From: Eutrigla gurnardus | Lineage: Eukaryota > Chordata > Actinopteri > Perciformes > Triglidae | NCBI GenBank assembly: GCA_963514095.1 | Contig: OY741268.1 | Coordinates: 1-64,000 of the forward strand | Direction: 5' to 3' | DNA: 64,000 nt | Program-made: the position numbers and the translations under genes | Shown here: in pieces, positions 14,412-28,000 of the stretch | Layout: each line of letters opens with the position of its first letter | Numbering within the stretch: position 1 is the stretch's first letter | The notes under the pieces: generated by a model | Seen by the model: only the letters and a program-made list of their open reading frames with translations | Told to the model about the DNA's origin: nothing | The model's database searches: none

Positions 14412-17400
14412 TTATGACTTAAATGTGTTGATCTCAGTGGGACATTGAAGAATGCAGCTTATTTGACAACTGACACTGCAATAGTGGTTAAAATGCATGT
14501 TACCTGCAAATAACAGCTTAAAAGCCTCTTTCCTGTGTGAAACAGCTGTTTCCGGCTTTTTGCCCACATTAAACTTGTAAAAGCATTGTTTTGCACTTAT
14601 TTGATGTTTAGACGCCATTTTGTGTTCAAAGACACTGGAATCACATTGAAACGAAAGAAGATCCACTCCAGAGTGCTGTTATGACTTAAATGTGTTGATC
14701 TCGGTGGGACATTGAAGAATGCAGCTTATTTGACAACTCACACTGCAATAGTGGTTAAAACGTGTGTTACCTGCAAATAACAGCTTAAAAGCCTCTTCCC
14801 TGTGTGAAACAGCTATTACAGCCTTTTCCCCACATTAAACTTGTAAAAGCATTGTTTTGCACTTATTTGATGTTTAGACGCCATTTTGTGTTCAAAGACA
14901 GTGGAATCACATTGAAACGAAAGAAGATCCACTCCAGAGTGCTGTTTTGACTTAAATGTGTTGATCTCGGTGGGACATTGAAGAATGCAGCTTATTTGAC
15001 AACTGACACTGCAATAGTGGTTAAAACGTGTGTTACCTGCAAATAACAGCTTAAAAGCCTCTTTCCTGCGTGAAAAAGCTGTTTCCGGCTTTTTGCCCAC
15101 ATTAAACTTGTAAAAGCATTGTTTTGCACTTATTTGATGTTTAGACGCCATTTTGTGTTCAAAGACACTGGAATCACACTGAAACAAAAGAAGATCCACT
15201 CCAGAGTGCTTTTATGACTTAAATGTGTTGATCTCATTGCGACATTGAAGAATGCAGCTTATTTGACAACTGACACTGCAATAGTGGTTAAAATGCATGT
15301 TACCTGCAAATAACAGCTTAAAAGCCTCTTTCCTGTGTGAAACAGCTGTTTCCGGCTTTTTCCCCACATTAAACTTGTAAAAGCATTGTTTTGCACTTAG
15401 TTGATGTTTAGACGCCATTTTGTGTTCAAAGACACTGGAATCACATTGAAACGAAAGAAGATCCACTCCAGAGTGCTGTTATGACTTAAATGTGTTGATC
15501 TCGGTGGGACATTGAAGAATGCAGCTTATTTGACAACTGACACTGCAATAGTGGTTAAAACGTGTGTTACCTGCAAATAACAGCTTAAAAGCCTCTTCCC
15601 TGTGTGAAACAGCTATTACAGCCTTTTCCCCACATTAAACTTGTAAAAGCATTGTTTTGCACTTATTTGATGTTTAGACGCCATTTTGTGTTCAAAGACA
15701 CTGGAATCACATTGAAACGAAAGAAGATCCACTCCAGAGTGCTGTTATGACTTAAATGTGTTGATCTCGGTGGGACATTGAAGAATGCAGCTTATTTGAC
15801 AACTCACACTGCAATAGTGGTTAAAACGTGTGTTACCTGCAAATAACAGCTTAAAAGCCTCTTCCCTGTGTGAAACAGCTATTACAGCCTTTTCCCCACA
15901 TTAAACTTGTAAAAGCATTGTTTTGCACTTATTTGATGTTTAGACGCCATTTTGTGTTCAAAGACACTGGAATCACATTGAAACGAAAGAAGATCCACTC
16001 CAGAGTGCTGTTATGACTTAAATGTGTTGATCTCGGTGGGACATTGAAGAATGCAGCTTATTTGACAACTGACACTGCAATAGTGGTTAAAACGTGTGTT
16101 ACCTGCAAATAACAGCTTAAAAGCCTCTTCCCTGTGTGAAACAGCTATTACAGCCTTTTCCCCACATTAAACTTGTAAAAGCATTGTTTTGCACTTATTT
16201 GATGTTTAGACGCCATTTTGTGTTCAAAGACACTGGAATCACACTGAAACAAAAGAAGATCCACTCCAGAGTGCTTTTATGACTTAAATGTGTTGATCTC
16301 AGTGGGACATTGAAGAATGCAGCTTATTTGACAACTGACACTGCAATAGTGGTTAAAATGCATGTTACCTGCAAATAACAGCTTAAAAGCCTCTTTCCTG
16401 TGTGAAACAGCTGTTTCCGGCTTTTTGCCCACATTAAACTTGTAAAAGCATTGTTTTGCACTTATTTGATGTTTAGACGCCATTTTGTGTTCAAAGACAC
16501 TGGAATCACATTGAAACGAAAGAAGATCCACTCCAGAGTGCTGTTATGACTTAAATGTGTTGATCTCGGTGGGACATTGAAGAATGCAGCTTATTTGACA
16601 ACTCACACTGCAATAGTGGTTAAAACGTGTGTTACCTGCAAATAACAGCTTAAAAGCCTCTTCCCTGTGTGAAACAGCTATTACAGCCTTTTCCCCACAT
16701 TAAACTTGTAAAAGCATTGTTTTGCACTTATTTGATGTTTAGACGCCATTTTGTGTTCAAAGACAGTGGAATCACATTGAAACGAAAGAAGATCCACTCC
16801 AGAGTGCTGTTTTGACTTAAATGTGTTGATCTCGGTGGGACATTGAAGAATGCAGCTTATTTGACAACTGACACTGCAATAGTGGTTAAAACGTGTGTTA
16901 CCTGCAAATAACAGCTTAAAAGCCTCTTTCCTGCGTGAAAAAGCTGTTTCCGGCTTTTTGCCCACATTAAACTTGTAAAAGCATTGTTTTGCACTTATTT
17001 GATGTTTAGACGCCATTTTGTGTTCAAAGACACTGGAATCACACTGAAACAAAAGAAGATCCACTCCAGAGTGCTTTTATGACTTAAATGTGTTGATCTC
17101 ATTGCGACATTGAAGAATGCAGCTTATTTGACAACTGACACTGCAATAGTGGTTAAAATGCATGTTACCTGCAAATAACAGCTTAAAAGCCTCTTTCCTG
17201 TGTGAAACAGCTGTTTCCGGCTTTTTCCCCACATTAAACTTGTAAAAGCATTGTTTTGCACTTAGTTGATGTTTAGACGCCATTTTGTGTTCAAAGACAC
17301 TGGAATCACATTGAAACGAAAGAAGATCCACTCCAGAGTGCTGTTATGACTTAAATGTGTTGATCTCGGTGGGACATTGAAGAATGCAGCTTATTTGACA

Positions 17401-18141
17401 ACTGACACTGCAATAGTGGTTAAAACGTGTGTTACCTGCAAATAACAGCTTAAAAGCCTCTTCCCTGTGTGAAACAGCTATTACAGCCTTTTCCCCACAT
17501 TAAACTTGTAAAAGCATTGTTTTGCACTTATTTGATGTTTAGACGCCATTTTGTGTTCAAAGACACTGGAATCACATTGAAACGAAAGAAGATCCACTCC
17601 AGAGTGCTGTTATGACTTAAATGTGTTGATCTCGGTGGGACATTGAAGAATGCAGCTTATTTGACAACTCACACTGCAATAGTGGTTAAAACGTGTGTTA
17701 CCTGCAAATAACAGCTTAAAAGCCTCTTCCCTGTGTGAAACAGCTATTACAGCCTTTTCCCCACATTAAACTTGTAAAAGCATTGTTTTGCACTTATTTG
17801 ATGTTTAGACGCCATTTTGTGTTCAAAGACACTGGAATCACATTGAAACGAAAGAAGATCCACTCCAGAGTGCTGTTATGACTTAAATGTGTTGATCTCG
17901 GTGGGACATTGAAGAATGCAGCTTATTTGACAACTGACACTGCAATAGTGGTTAAAACGTGTGTTACCTGCAAATAACAGCTTAAAAGCCTCTTCCCTGT
18001 GTGAAACAGCTTTTACAGCCTTTTCCCCACATTAAACTTGTAAAAGCATTGTTTTGCACTTATTTGATGTTTAAACGCCATTTTGTGTTCAAAGACTCTG
18101 GAATCACACTGAAACGAAAGAAGATCCACTCCAGAGTGCTT
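14412..18141. repeat. Tandem pair of 1,865-bp 7-monomer HORs
   Basis: 14412-16276 and 16277-18141 are two copies of a seven-monomer unit with the same private variants in the same order. These are GACAGTGGAATC (about 14898 and 16763), a TATGAC-to-TTTGAC change (about 14945 and 16810), CTCATTGCGAC (about 15235 and 17100) and CACTTAGTTGATG (about 15396 and 17261). I see essentially no differences between the copies, so the duplication is very recent, or the copies were converted, or the assembly collapsed or expanded here. The TTTGAC change removes a stop on the minus strand and fuses the frames of two monomers. Confidence 0.85.
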
Positions 18142-21100
18142 TTATGACTTAAATGTGTTGATCTCAGTGCGACATTGAAGAATGCAGCTTATTTGACAAC
18201 TGACACTGCAATAGTGGTTAAAATGCATGTTACCTGCAAATAACAGCTTAAAAGCCTCTTTCCTGTGTGAAACAGCTGTTTCCGGCTTTTTGCCCACATT
18301 AAACTTGTAAAAGCATTGTTTTGCACTTATTTGATGTTTAGACGCCATTTTGTGTTCACAGACACTGGAATCACATTGAAACGAAAGAAGATCCACTCCA
18401 GAGTGCTGTTATGACTTAAATGTGTTGATCTCGGTGGGACATTGAAGAATGCAGCTTATTTGACAACTCATACTGCAATAGTGGTTAAAACGTGTGTTAC
18501 CTGCAAATAACAGCTTAAAAGCCTCTTCCCTGTGTGAAACAGCTATTACAGCCTTTTCCCCACATTAAACTTGTAAAAGCATTGTTTTGCACTTATTTGA
18601 TGTTTAGACGCCATTTTGTGTTCAAAGACACTGGAATCACACTGAAACAAAAGAAGATCCAATCCAGAGTGCTTTTATGACTTAAATGTGTTGATCTCAG
18701 TGGGACATTGAAGAATGCAGCTTATTTGACAACTGACACTGCAATAGTGGTTAAAACGTGTGTTACCTGCAAATAACAGCTTAAAAGCCTCTTCCCTGTG
18801 TGAAACAGCTATTACAGCCTTTTCCCCACATTAAACTTGTAAAAGCATTGTTTTGCACTTATTTGATGTTTAGACGCCATTTTGTGTTCAAAGACACTGG
18901 AATCACATTGAAACGAAAGAAGATCCACTCCAGAGTGCTGTTATGACTTAAATGTGTTGATCTCGGTGGGACATTGAAGAATGCAGCTTATTTGACAACT
19001 CACACTGCAATAGTGGTTAAAACGTGTGTTACCTGCAAATAACAGCTTAAAAGCCTCTTCCCTGTGTGAAACAGCTATTACAGCCTTTTCCCCACATTAA
19101 ACTTGTAAAAGCATTGTTTTGCACTTATTTGATGTTTAGACGCCATTTTGTGTTCAAAGACACTGGAATCACATTGAAACGAAAGAAGATCCACTCCAGA
19201 GTGCTGTTATGACTTAAATGTGTTGATCTCGGTGGGACATTGAAGAATGCAGCTTATTTGACAACTGACACTGCAATAGTGGTTAAAACGTGTGTTACCT
19301 GCAAATAACAGCTTAAAAGCCTCTTCCCTGTGTGAAACAGCTTTTACAGCCTTTTCCCCACATTAAACTTGTAAAAGCATTGTTTTGCACTTATTTGATG
19401 TTTAAACGCCATTTTGTGTTCAAAGACTCTGGAATCACACTGAAACGAAAGAAGATCCACTCCAGAGTGCTTTTATGACTTAAATGTGTTGATCTCAGTG
19501 CGACATTGAAGAATGCAGCTTATTTGACAACTGACACTGCAATAGTGGTTAAAATGCATGTTACCTGCAAATAACAGCTTAAAAGCCTCTTTCCTGTGTG
19601 AAACAGCTGTTTCCGGCTTTTTGCCCACATTAAACTTGTAAAAGCATTGTTTTGCACTTATTTGATGTTTAGACGCCATTTTGTGTTCACAGACACTGGA
19701 ATCACATTGAAACGAAAGAAGATCCACTCCAGAGTGCTGTTATGACTTAAATGTGTTGATCTCGGTGGGACATTGAAGAATGCAGCTTATTTGACAACTC
19801 ATACTGCAATAGTGGTTAAAACGTGTGTTACCTGCAAATAACAGCTTAAAAGCCTCTTCCCTGTGTGAAACAGCTATTACAGCCTTTTCCCCACATTAAA
19901 CTTGTAAAAGCATTGTTTTGCACTTATTTGATGTTTAGACGCCATTTTGTGTTCAAAGACACTGGAATCACACTGAAACAAAAGAAGATCCAATCCAGAG
20001 TGCTTTTATGACTTAAATGTGTTGATCTCAGTGGGACATTGAAGAATGCAGCTTATTTGACAACTGACACTGCAATAGTGGTTAAAATGCATGTTACCGG
20101 CAAATAACAGCTTAAAAGCCTCTTTCCTGCGTGAAACAGCTGTTTCCGGCTTTTTGCCCACATTAAACTTGTAAAAGCATTGTTTTGCACTTATTTGATG
20201 TTTAGACGCCATTTTGTGTTCAAAGACACTGGAATCACATTGAAACGAAAGAAGATCCACTCCAGAGTGCTGTTATGACTTAAATGTGTTGATCTCGGTG
20301 GGACATTGAAGAATGCAGCTTATTTGACAACTCACACTGCAATAGTGGTTAAAACGTGTGTTACCTGCAAATAACAGCTTAAAAGCCTCTTCCCTGTGTG
20401 AAACAGCTATTACAGCCTTTTCCCCACATTAAACTTGTAAAAGCATTGTTTTGCACTTATTTGATGTTTAGACGCCATTTTGTGTTCAAAGACACTGGAA
20501 TCACATTGAAACGAAAGAAGATCCACTCCAGAGTGCTGTTATGACTTAAATGTGTTGATCTCGGTGGGACATTGAAGAATGCAGCTTATTTGACAACTGA
20601 CACTGCAATAGTGGTTAAAACGTGTGTTACCTGCAAATAACAGCTTAAAAGCCTCTTCCCTGTGTGAAACAGCTATTACAGCCTTTTCCCCACATTAAAC
20701 TTGTAAAAGCATTGTTTTGCACTTATTTGATGTTTAGACGCCATTTTGTGTTCAAAGACAGTGGAATCACATTGAAACGAAAGAAGATCCACTCCAGAGT
20801 GCTGTTATGACTTAAATGTGTTGATCTCGGTGGGACATTGAAGAATGCAGCTTATTTGACAACTGACACTGCAATAGTGGTTAAAACGTGTGTTACCTGC
20901 AAATAACAGCTTAAAAGCCTCTTTCCTGCGTGAAAAAGCTGTTTCCGGCTTTTTGCCCACATTAAACTTGTAAAAGCATTGTTTTGCACTTATTTGATGT
21001 TTAGACGCCATTTTGTGTTCAAAGACACTGGAATCACATTGAAACGAAAGAAGATCCACTCCAGAGTGCTGTTATGACTTAAATGTGTTGATCTCGGTGG

Positions 21101-22136
21101 GACATTGAAGAATGCAGCTTATTTGACAACTGACACTGCAATAGTGGTTAAAACGTGTGTTACCTGCAAATAACAGCTTAAAAGCCTCTTTCCTGTGTGA
21201 AACAGCTGTTTCCGGCTTTTTGCCCACATTAAACTTGTAAAAGCATTGTTTTGCACTTATTTGATGTTTAGACGCCATTTTGTGTTCAAAGACACTGGAA
21301 TCACATTGAAACGAAAGAAGATCCACTCCAGAGTGCTGTTATGACTTAAATGTGTTGATCTCGGTGGGACATTGAAGAATGCAGCTTATTTGACAACTGA
21401 CACTGCAATAGTGGTTAAAACGTGTGTTACCTGCAAATAACAGCTTAAAAGCCTCTTCCCTGTGTGAAACAGCTATTACAGCCTTTTCCCCACATTAAAC
21501 TTGTAAAAGCATTGTTTTGCACTTATTTGATGTTTAGACGCCATTTTGTGTTCAAAGACACTGGAATCACATTGAAACGAAAGAAGATCCACTCCAGAGT
21601 GCTGTTATGACTTAAATGTGTTGATCTCGGTGGGACATTGAAGAATGCAGCTTATTTGACAACTGACACTGCAATAGTGGTTAAAACGTGTGTTACCTGC
21701 AAATAACAGCTTAAAAGCCTCTTCCCTGTGTGAAACAGCTATTACAGCCTTTTCCCCACATTAAACTTGTAAAAGCATTGTTTTGCACTTATTTGATGTT
21801 TAGACGCCATTTTGTGTTCAAAGACACTGGAATCACACTGAAACAAAAGAAGATCCACTCCAGAGTGCTTTTATGACTTAAATGTGTTGATCTCAGTGGG
21901 ACATTGAAGAATGCAGCTTATTTGACAACTGACACTGCAATAGTGGTTAAAACGTGTGTTACCTGCAAATAACAGCTTAAAAGCCTCTTCCCTGTGTGAA
22001 ACAGCTATTACAGCCTTTTCCTCACATTAAACTTGTAAAAGCATTGTTTTGCACTTATTTGATGTTTAGACGCCATTTTGTGTTCAAAGACACTGGAATC
22101 ACACTGAAACAAAAGAAGATCCACTCCAGAGTGCTT
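18142..22136. repeat. HOR zone with 1,331-bp 5-mer duplication
   Basis: The class A unit starting at 18142 recurs at 19473 (1,331 bp). Private changes recur with it: GTTCACAGACAC (about 18356 and 19687), CTCATACTGC (about 18468 and 19799) and CCAATCCAG (about 18659 and 19990). The upstream neighbour with AGCTTTTACAGCC (about 18008 and 19340) is part of the same duplication. After about 20006 the order changes, and 20805 resembles the unit at 7489 (GAAAAAGCTG variant). This block is satellite only. Confidence 0.75.
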
Positions 22137-25065
22137 TTATGACTTTAATGTGTTGATCTCAGTGCGACATTGAAGAATGCAGCTTATTTGACAACTGACA
22201 CTGCAATAGTGGTTAAAATGCATGTTACCTGCAAATAACAGCTTAAAAGCCTCTTTCCTGTGTGAAACAGCTGTTTCCGGCTTTTTGCCCACATTAAACT
22301 TGTAAAAGCATTGTTTTGCACTTATTTGATGTTTAGACGCCATTTTGTGTTCAAAGACACTGGAATCACATTGAAACGAAAGAAGATCCACTCCAGAGTG
22401 CTGTTATGACTTAAATGTGTTGATCTTGGTGGGACATTGAAGAATGCAGCTTATTTGACAACTGACACTGCAATAGTGGTTAAAACGTGTGTTACCTGCA
22501 AATAACAGCTTAAAAGCCTCTTCCCTGTGTGAAACAGCTATTACAGCCTTTTCCCCACATTAAACTTGTAAAAGCATTGTTTTGCACTTATTTGATGTTT
22601 AGACGCCATTTTGTGTTCAAAGACACTGGAATCACACTGAAACAAAAGAAGATCCACTCCAGAGTGCTTTTATGACTTAAATGTGTTGATCTCAGTGGGA
22701 CATTGAAGAATGCAGCTTATTTGACAACTGACACTGCAATAGTGGTTAAAACGTGTGTTACCTGCAAATAACAGCTTAAAAGCCTCTTCCCTGTGTGAAA
22801 CAGCTATTACAGCCTTTTCCTCACATTAAACTTGTAAAAGCATTGTTTTGCACTTATTTGATGTTTAGACGCCATTTTGTGTTCAAAGACACTGGAATCA
22901 CACTGAAACAAAAGAAGATCCACTCCAGAGTGCTTTTATGACTTTAATGTGTTAATCTCAGTGCGACATTGAAGAATGCAGCTTATTTGACAACTGACAC
23001 TGCAATAGTGGTTAAAATGCATGTTACCTGCAAATAACAGCTTAAAAGCCTCTTTCCTGTGTGAAACAGCTGTTTCCGGCTTTTTGCCCACATTAAACTT
23101 GTAAAAGCATTGTTTTGCACTTATTTGATGTTTAGACGCCATTTTGTGTTCAAAGACACTGGAATCACATTGAAACGAAAGAAGATCCACTCCAGAGTGC
23201 TGTTATGACTTAAATGTGTTGATCTCGGTGGGACATTGAAGAATGCAGCTTATTTGACAACTGACACTACAATAGTGGTTAAAACGTGTGTTACCTGCAA
23301 ATAACAGCTTAAAAGCCTCTTCCCTGTGTGAAACAGCTATTACAGCCTTTTCCCCACATTAAACTTGTAAAAGCATTGTTTTGCACTTATTTGATGTTTA
23401 GACGCCATTTTGTGTTCAAAGACACTGGAATCACATTGAAACGAAAGAAGATCCACTCCAGAGTGCTGTTATGACTTAAATGTGTTGATCTCGGTGGGAC
23501 ATTGAAGAATGCAGCTTATTTGACAACTGACACTGCAATAGTGGTTAAAACGTGTGTTACCTGCAAATAACAGCTTAAAAGCCTCTTCCCTGTGTGAAAC
23601 AGCTATTACAGCCTTTTCCCCACATTAAACTTGTAAAAGCATTGTTTTGCACTTATTTGATGTTTAGACGCCATTTTGTGTTCAAAGACACTGGAATCAC
23701 ATTGAAACGAAAGAAGATCCACTCCAGAGTGCTGTTATGACTTAAATGTGTTGATCTCGGTGGGACATTGAAGAATGCAGCTTATTTGACAACTCACACT
23801 GCAATAGTGGTTAAAACGTGTGTTACCTGCAAATAACAGCTTAAAAGCCTCTTCCCTGTGTGAAACAGCTATTACAGCCTTTTCCCCACATTAAACTTGT
23901 AAAAGCATTGTTTTGCACTTATTTGATGTTTAGACGCCATTTTGTGTTCAAAGACACTGGAATCACATTGAAACGAAAGAAGATCCACTCCAGAGTGCTG
24001 TTATGACTTAAATGTGTTGATCTCGGTGGGACATTGAAGAATGCAGCTTATTTGACAACTGACACTGCAATAGTGGTTAAAACGTGTGTTACCTGCAAAT
24101 AACAGCTTAAAAGCCTCTTCCCTGTGTGAAACAGCTATTACAGCCTTTTCCCCACATTAAACTTGTAAAAGCATTGTTTTGCACTTATTTGATGTTTAGA
24201 CGCCATTTTGTGTTCAAAGACACTGGAATCACACTGAAACAAAAGAAGATCCACTCCAGAGTGCTTTTATGACTTAAATGTGTTGATCTCAGTGCGACAT
24301 TGAAGAATGCAGCTTATTTGACAACTGACACTGCAATAGTGGTTAAAATGCATGTTACCTGCAAATAACAGCTTAAAAGCCTCTTTCCTGTGTGAAACAG
24401 CTGTTTCCGGCTTTTTGCCCACATTAAACTTGTAAAAGCATTGTTTTGCACTTATTTGATGTTTAGACGCCATTTTGTGTTCAAAGACACTGGAATCACA
24501 TTGAAACGAAAGAAGATCCACTCCAGAGTGCTGTTATGACTTAAATGTGTTGATCTCGGTGGGACATTGAAGAATGCAGCTTATTTGACAACTGACACTG
24601 CAATAGTGGTTAAAACGTGTGTTACCTGCAAATAACAGCTTAAAAGCCTCTTCCCTGTGTGAAACAGCTATTACAGCCTTTTCCCCACATTAAACTTGTA
24701 AAAGCATTGTTTTGCACTTATTTGATGTTTAGACGCCATTTTGTGTTCAAAGACACTGGAATCACACTGAAACAAAAGAAGATCCACTCCAGAGTGCTTT
24801 TATGACTTAAATGTGTTGATCTCAGTGGGACATTGAAGAATGCAGCTTATTTGACAACTGACACTGCAATAGTGGTTAAAACGTGTGTTACCTGCAAATA
24901 ACAGCTTAAAAGCCTCTTCCCTGTGTGAAACAGCTATTACAGCCTTTTCCTCACATTAAACTTGTAAAAGCATTGTTTTGCACTTATTTGATGTTTAGAC
25001 GCCATTTTGTGTTCAAAGACACTGGAATCACACTGAAACAAAAGAAGATCCACTCCAGAGTGCTT
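22137..25065. repeat. HOR zone with 799-bp trimers
   Basis: Class A units starting at 22137 and 22936 share a GACTTTAATG variant just inside the monomer start and are 799 bp apart (3-mer). The intervening B monomers share TTTTCCTCAC (about 22018 and 22817). The same trimer signature returns at 25066. A GACACTACAATAG variant appears at about 23264 and again further right. This block is satellite only. Confidence 0.75.
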
Positions 25066-28000
25066 TTATGACTTTAATGTGTTGATCTCAGTGCGACATT
25101 GAAGAATGCAGCTTATTTGACAACTGACACTGCAATAGTGGTTAAAATGCATGTTACCTGCAAATAACAGCTTAAAAGCCTCTTTCCTGTGTGAAACAGC
25201 TGTTTCCGGCTTTTTGCCCACATTAAACTTGTAAAAGCATTGTTTTGCACTTATTTGATGTTTAGACGCCATTTTGTGTTCAAAGACACTGGAATCACAT
25301 TGAAACGAAAGAAGATCCACTCCAGAGTGCTGTTATGACTTAAATGTGTTGATCTCGGTGGGACATTGAAGAATGCAGCTTATTTGACAACTGACACTAC
25401 AATAGTGGTTAAAACGTGTGTTACCTGCAAATAACAGCTTAAAAGCCTCTTCCCTGTGTGAAACAGCTATTACAGCCTTTTCCCCACATTAAACTTGTAA
25501 AAGCATTGTTTTGCACTTATTTGATGTTTAGACGCCATTTTGTGTTCAAAGACACTGGAATCACATTGAAACGAAAGAAGATCCACTCCAGAGTGCTGTT
25601 ATGACTTAAATGTGTTGATCTCGGTGGGACATTGAAGAATGCAGCTTATTTGACAACTGACACTACAATAGTGGTTAAAACGTGTGTTACCTGCAAATAA
25701 CAGCTTAAAAGCCTCTTCCCTGTGTGAAACAGCTATTACAGCCTTTTCCCCACATTAAACTTGTAAAAGCATTGTTTTGCACTTATTTGATGTTTAAACG
25801 CCATTTTGTGTTCAAAGACACTGGAATCACACTGAAACGAAAGAAGATCCACTCCAGAGTGCTTTTATGACTTAAATGTGTTGATCTCAGTGCGACATTG
25901 AAGAATGCAGCTTATTTGACAACTGACACTGCAATAGTGGTTAAAATGCATGTTACCTGCAAATAACAGCTTAAAAGCCTCTTTCCTGTGTGAAACAGCT
26001 GTTTCCGGCTTTTTGCCCACATTAAACTTGCAAAAGCATTGTTTTGCACTTATTTGATGTTTAGACGCCATTTTGTGTTCACAGACACTGGAATCACATT
26101 GAAACGAAAGAAGATCCACTCCAGAGTGCTGTTATGACTTAAATGTGTTGATCTCAGTGGGACATTGAAGAATGCAGCTTATTTGACAACTCACACTGCA
26201 ATAGTGGTTAAAACGTGTGTTACCTGCAAATAACAGCTTAAAAGCCTCTTCCCTGTGTGAAACAGCTATTACAGCCTTTTCCCCACATTAAACTTGTAAA
26301 AGCATTGTTTTGCACTTATTTGATGTTTAGACGCCATTTTGTGTTCAAAGACACTGGAATCACACTGAAACAAAAGAAGATCCACTCCAGAGTGCTTTTA
26401 TGACTTTAATGTGTTGATCTCAGTGCGACATTGAAGAATGCAGCGTATTTGACAACTGACACTGCAATAGTGGTTAAAATGCATGTTACCTGCAAATAAC
26501 AGCTTAAAAGCCTCTTTCCTGTGTGAAACAGCTGTTTCCGGCTTTTTGCCCACATTAAACTTGTAAAAGCATTGTTTTGCACTTATTTGATGTTTAGACG
26601 CCATTTTGTGTTCAAAGACACTGGAATCACACTGAAACAAAAGAAGATCCACTCCAGAGTGCTTTTATGACTTAAATGTGTTGATCTCAGTGGGACATTG
26701 AAGAATGCAGCTTATTTGACAACTGACACTGCAATAGTGGTTAAAATGCATGTTACCTGCAAATAACAGCTTAAAAGCCTCTTTCCTGTGTGAAACAGCT
26801 GTTTCCGGCTTTTTGCCCACATTAAACTTGTAAAAGCATTGTTTTGCACTTATTTGATGTTTAGACGCCATTTTGTGTTCAAAGACACTGGAATCACATT
26901 GAAACGAAAGAAGATCCACTCCAGAGTGCTGTTATGACTTAAATGTGTTGATCTCGGTGGGACATTGAAGAATGCAGCTTATTTGACAACTGACACTGCA
27001 ATAGTGGTTAAAACGTGTGTTACCTGCAAATAACAGCTTAAAAGCCTCTTCCCTGTGTGAAACAGCTATTACAGCCTTTTCCCCACATTAAACTTGTAAA
27101 AGCATTGTTTTGCACTTATTTGATGTTTAAACGCCATTTTGTGTTCAAAGACTCTGGAATCACACTGAAACGAAAGAAGATCCACTCCAGAGTGCTTTTA
27201 TGACTTAAATGTGTTGATCTCAGTGCGACATTGAAGAATGCAGCTTATTTGACAACTGACACTGCAATAGTGGTTAAAATGCATGTTACCTGCAAATAAC
27301 AGCTTAAAAGCCTCTTTCCTGTGTGAAACAGCTGTTTCCGGCTTTTTGCCCACATTAAACTTGTAAAAGCATTGTTTTGCACTTATTTGATGTTTAGACG
27401 CCATTTTGTGTTCACAGACACTGGAATCACATTGAAACGAAAGAAGATCCACTCCAGAGTGCTGTTATGACTTAAATGTGTTGATCTCGGTGGGACATTG
27501 AAGAATGCAGCTTATTTGACAACTCACACTGCAATAGTGGTTAAAACGTGTGTTACCTGCAAATAACAGCTTAAAAGCCTCTTCCCTGTGTGAAACAGCT
27601 ATTACAGCCTTTTCCCCACATTAAACTTGTAAAAGCATTGTTTTGCACTTATTTGATGTTTAGACGCCATTTTGTGTTCAAAGACACTGGAATCACACTG
27701 AAACAAAAGAAGATCCAATCCAGAGTGCTTTTATGACTTAAATGTGTTGATCTCAGTGGGACATTGAAGAATGCAGCTTATTTGACAACTGACACTGCAA
27801 TAGTGGTTAAAATGCATGTTACCGGCAAATAACAGCTTAAAAGCCTCTTTCCTGCGTGATACAGCTGTTTCCGGCTTTTTGCCCACATTAAACTTGTAAA
27901 AGCATTGTTTTGCACTTATTTGATGTTTAGGCGCCATTTTGTGTTCAAAGACACTGGAATCACATTGAAACGAAAGAAGATCCACTCCAGAGTGCTGTTA

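Noticed and set aside
14816..15199. 127-codon minus-strand frames (also 16681-17064, 57508-57891, 58307-58690)
   Set aside because: Each is two monomers joined by a single TATGAC-to-TTTGAC change that removes a stop; they are copies of the same HOR variant, not a separate gene.
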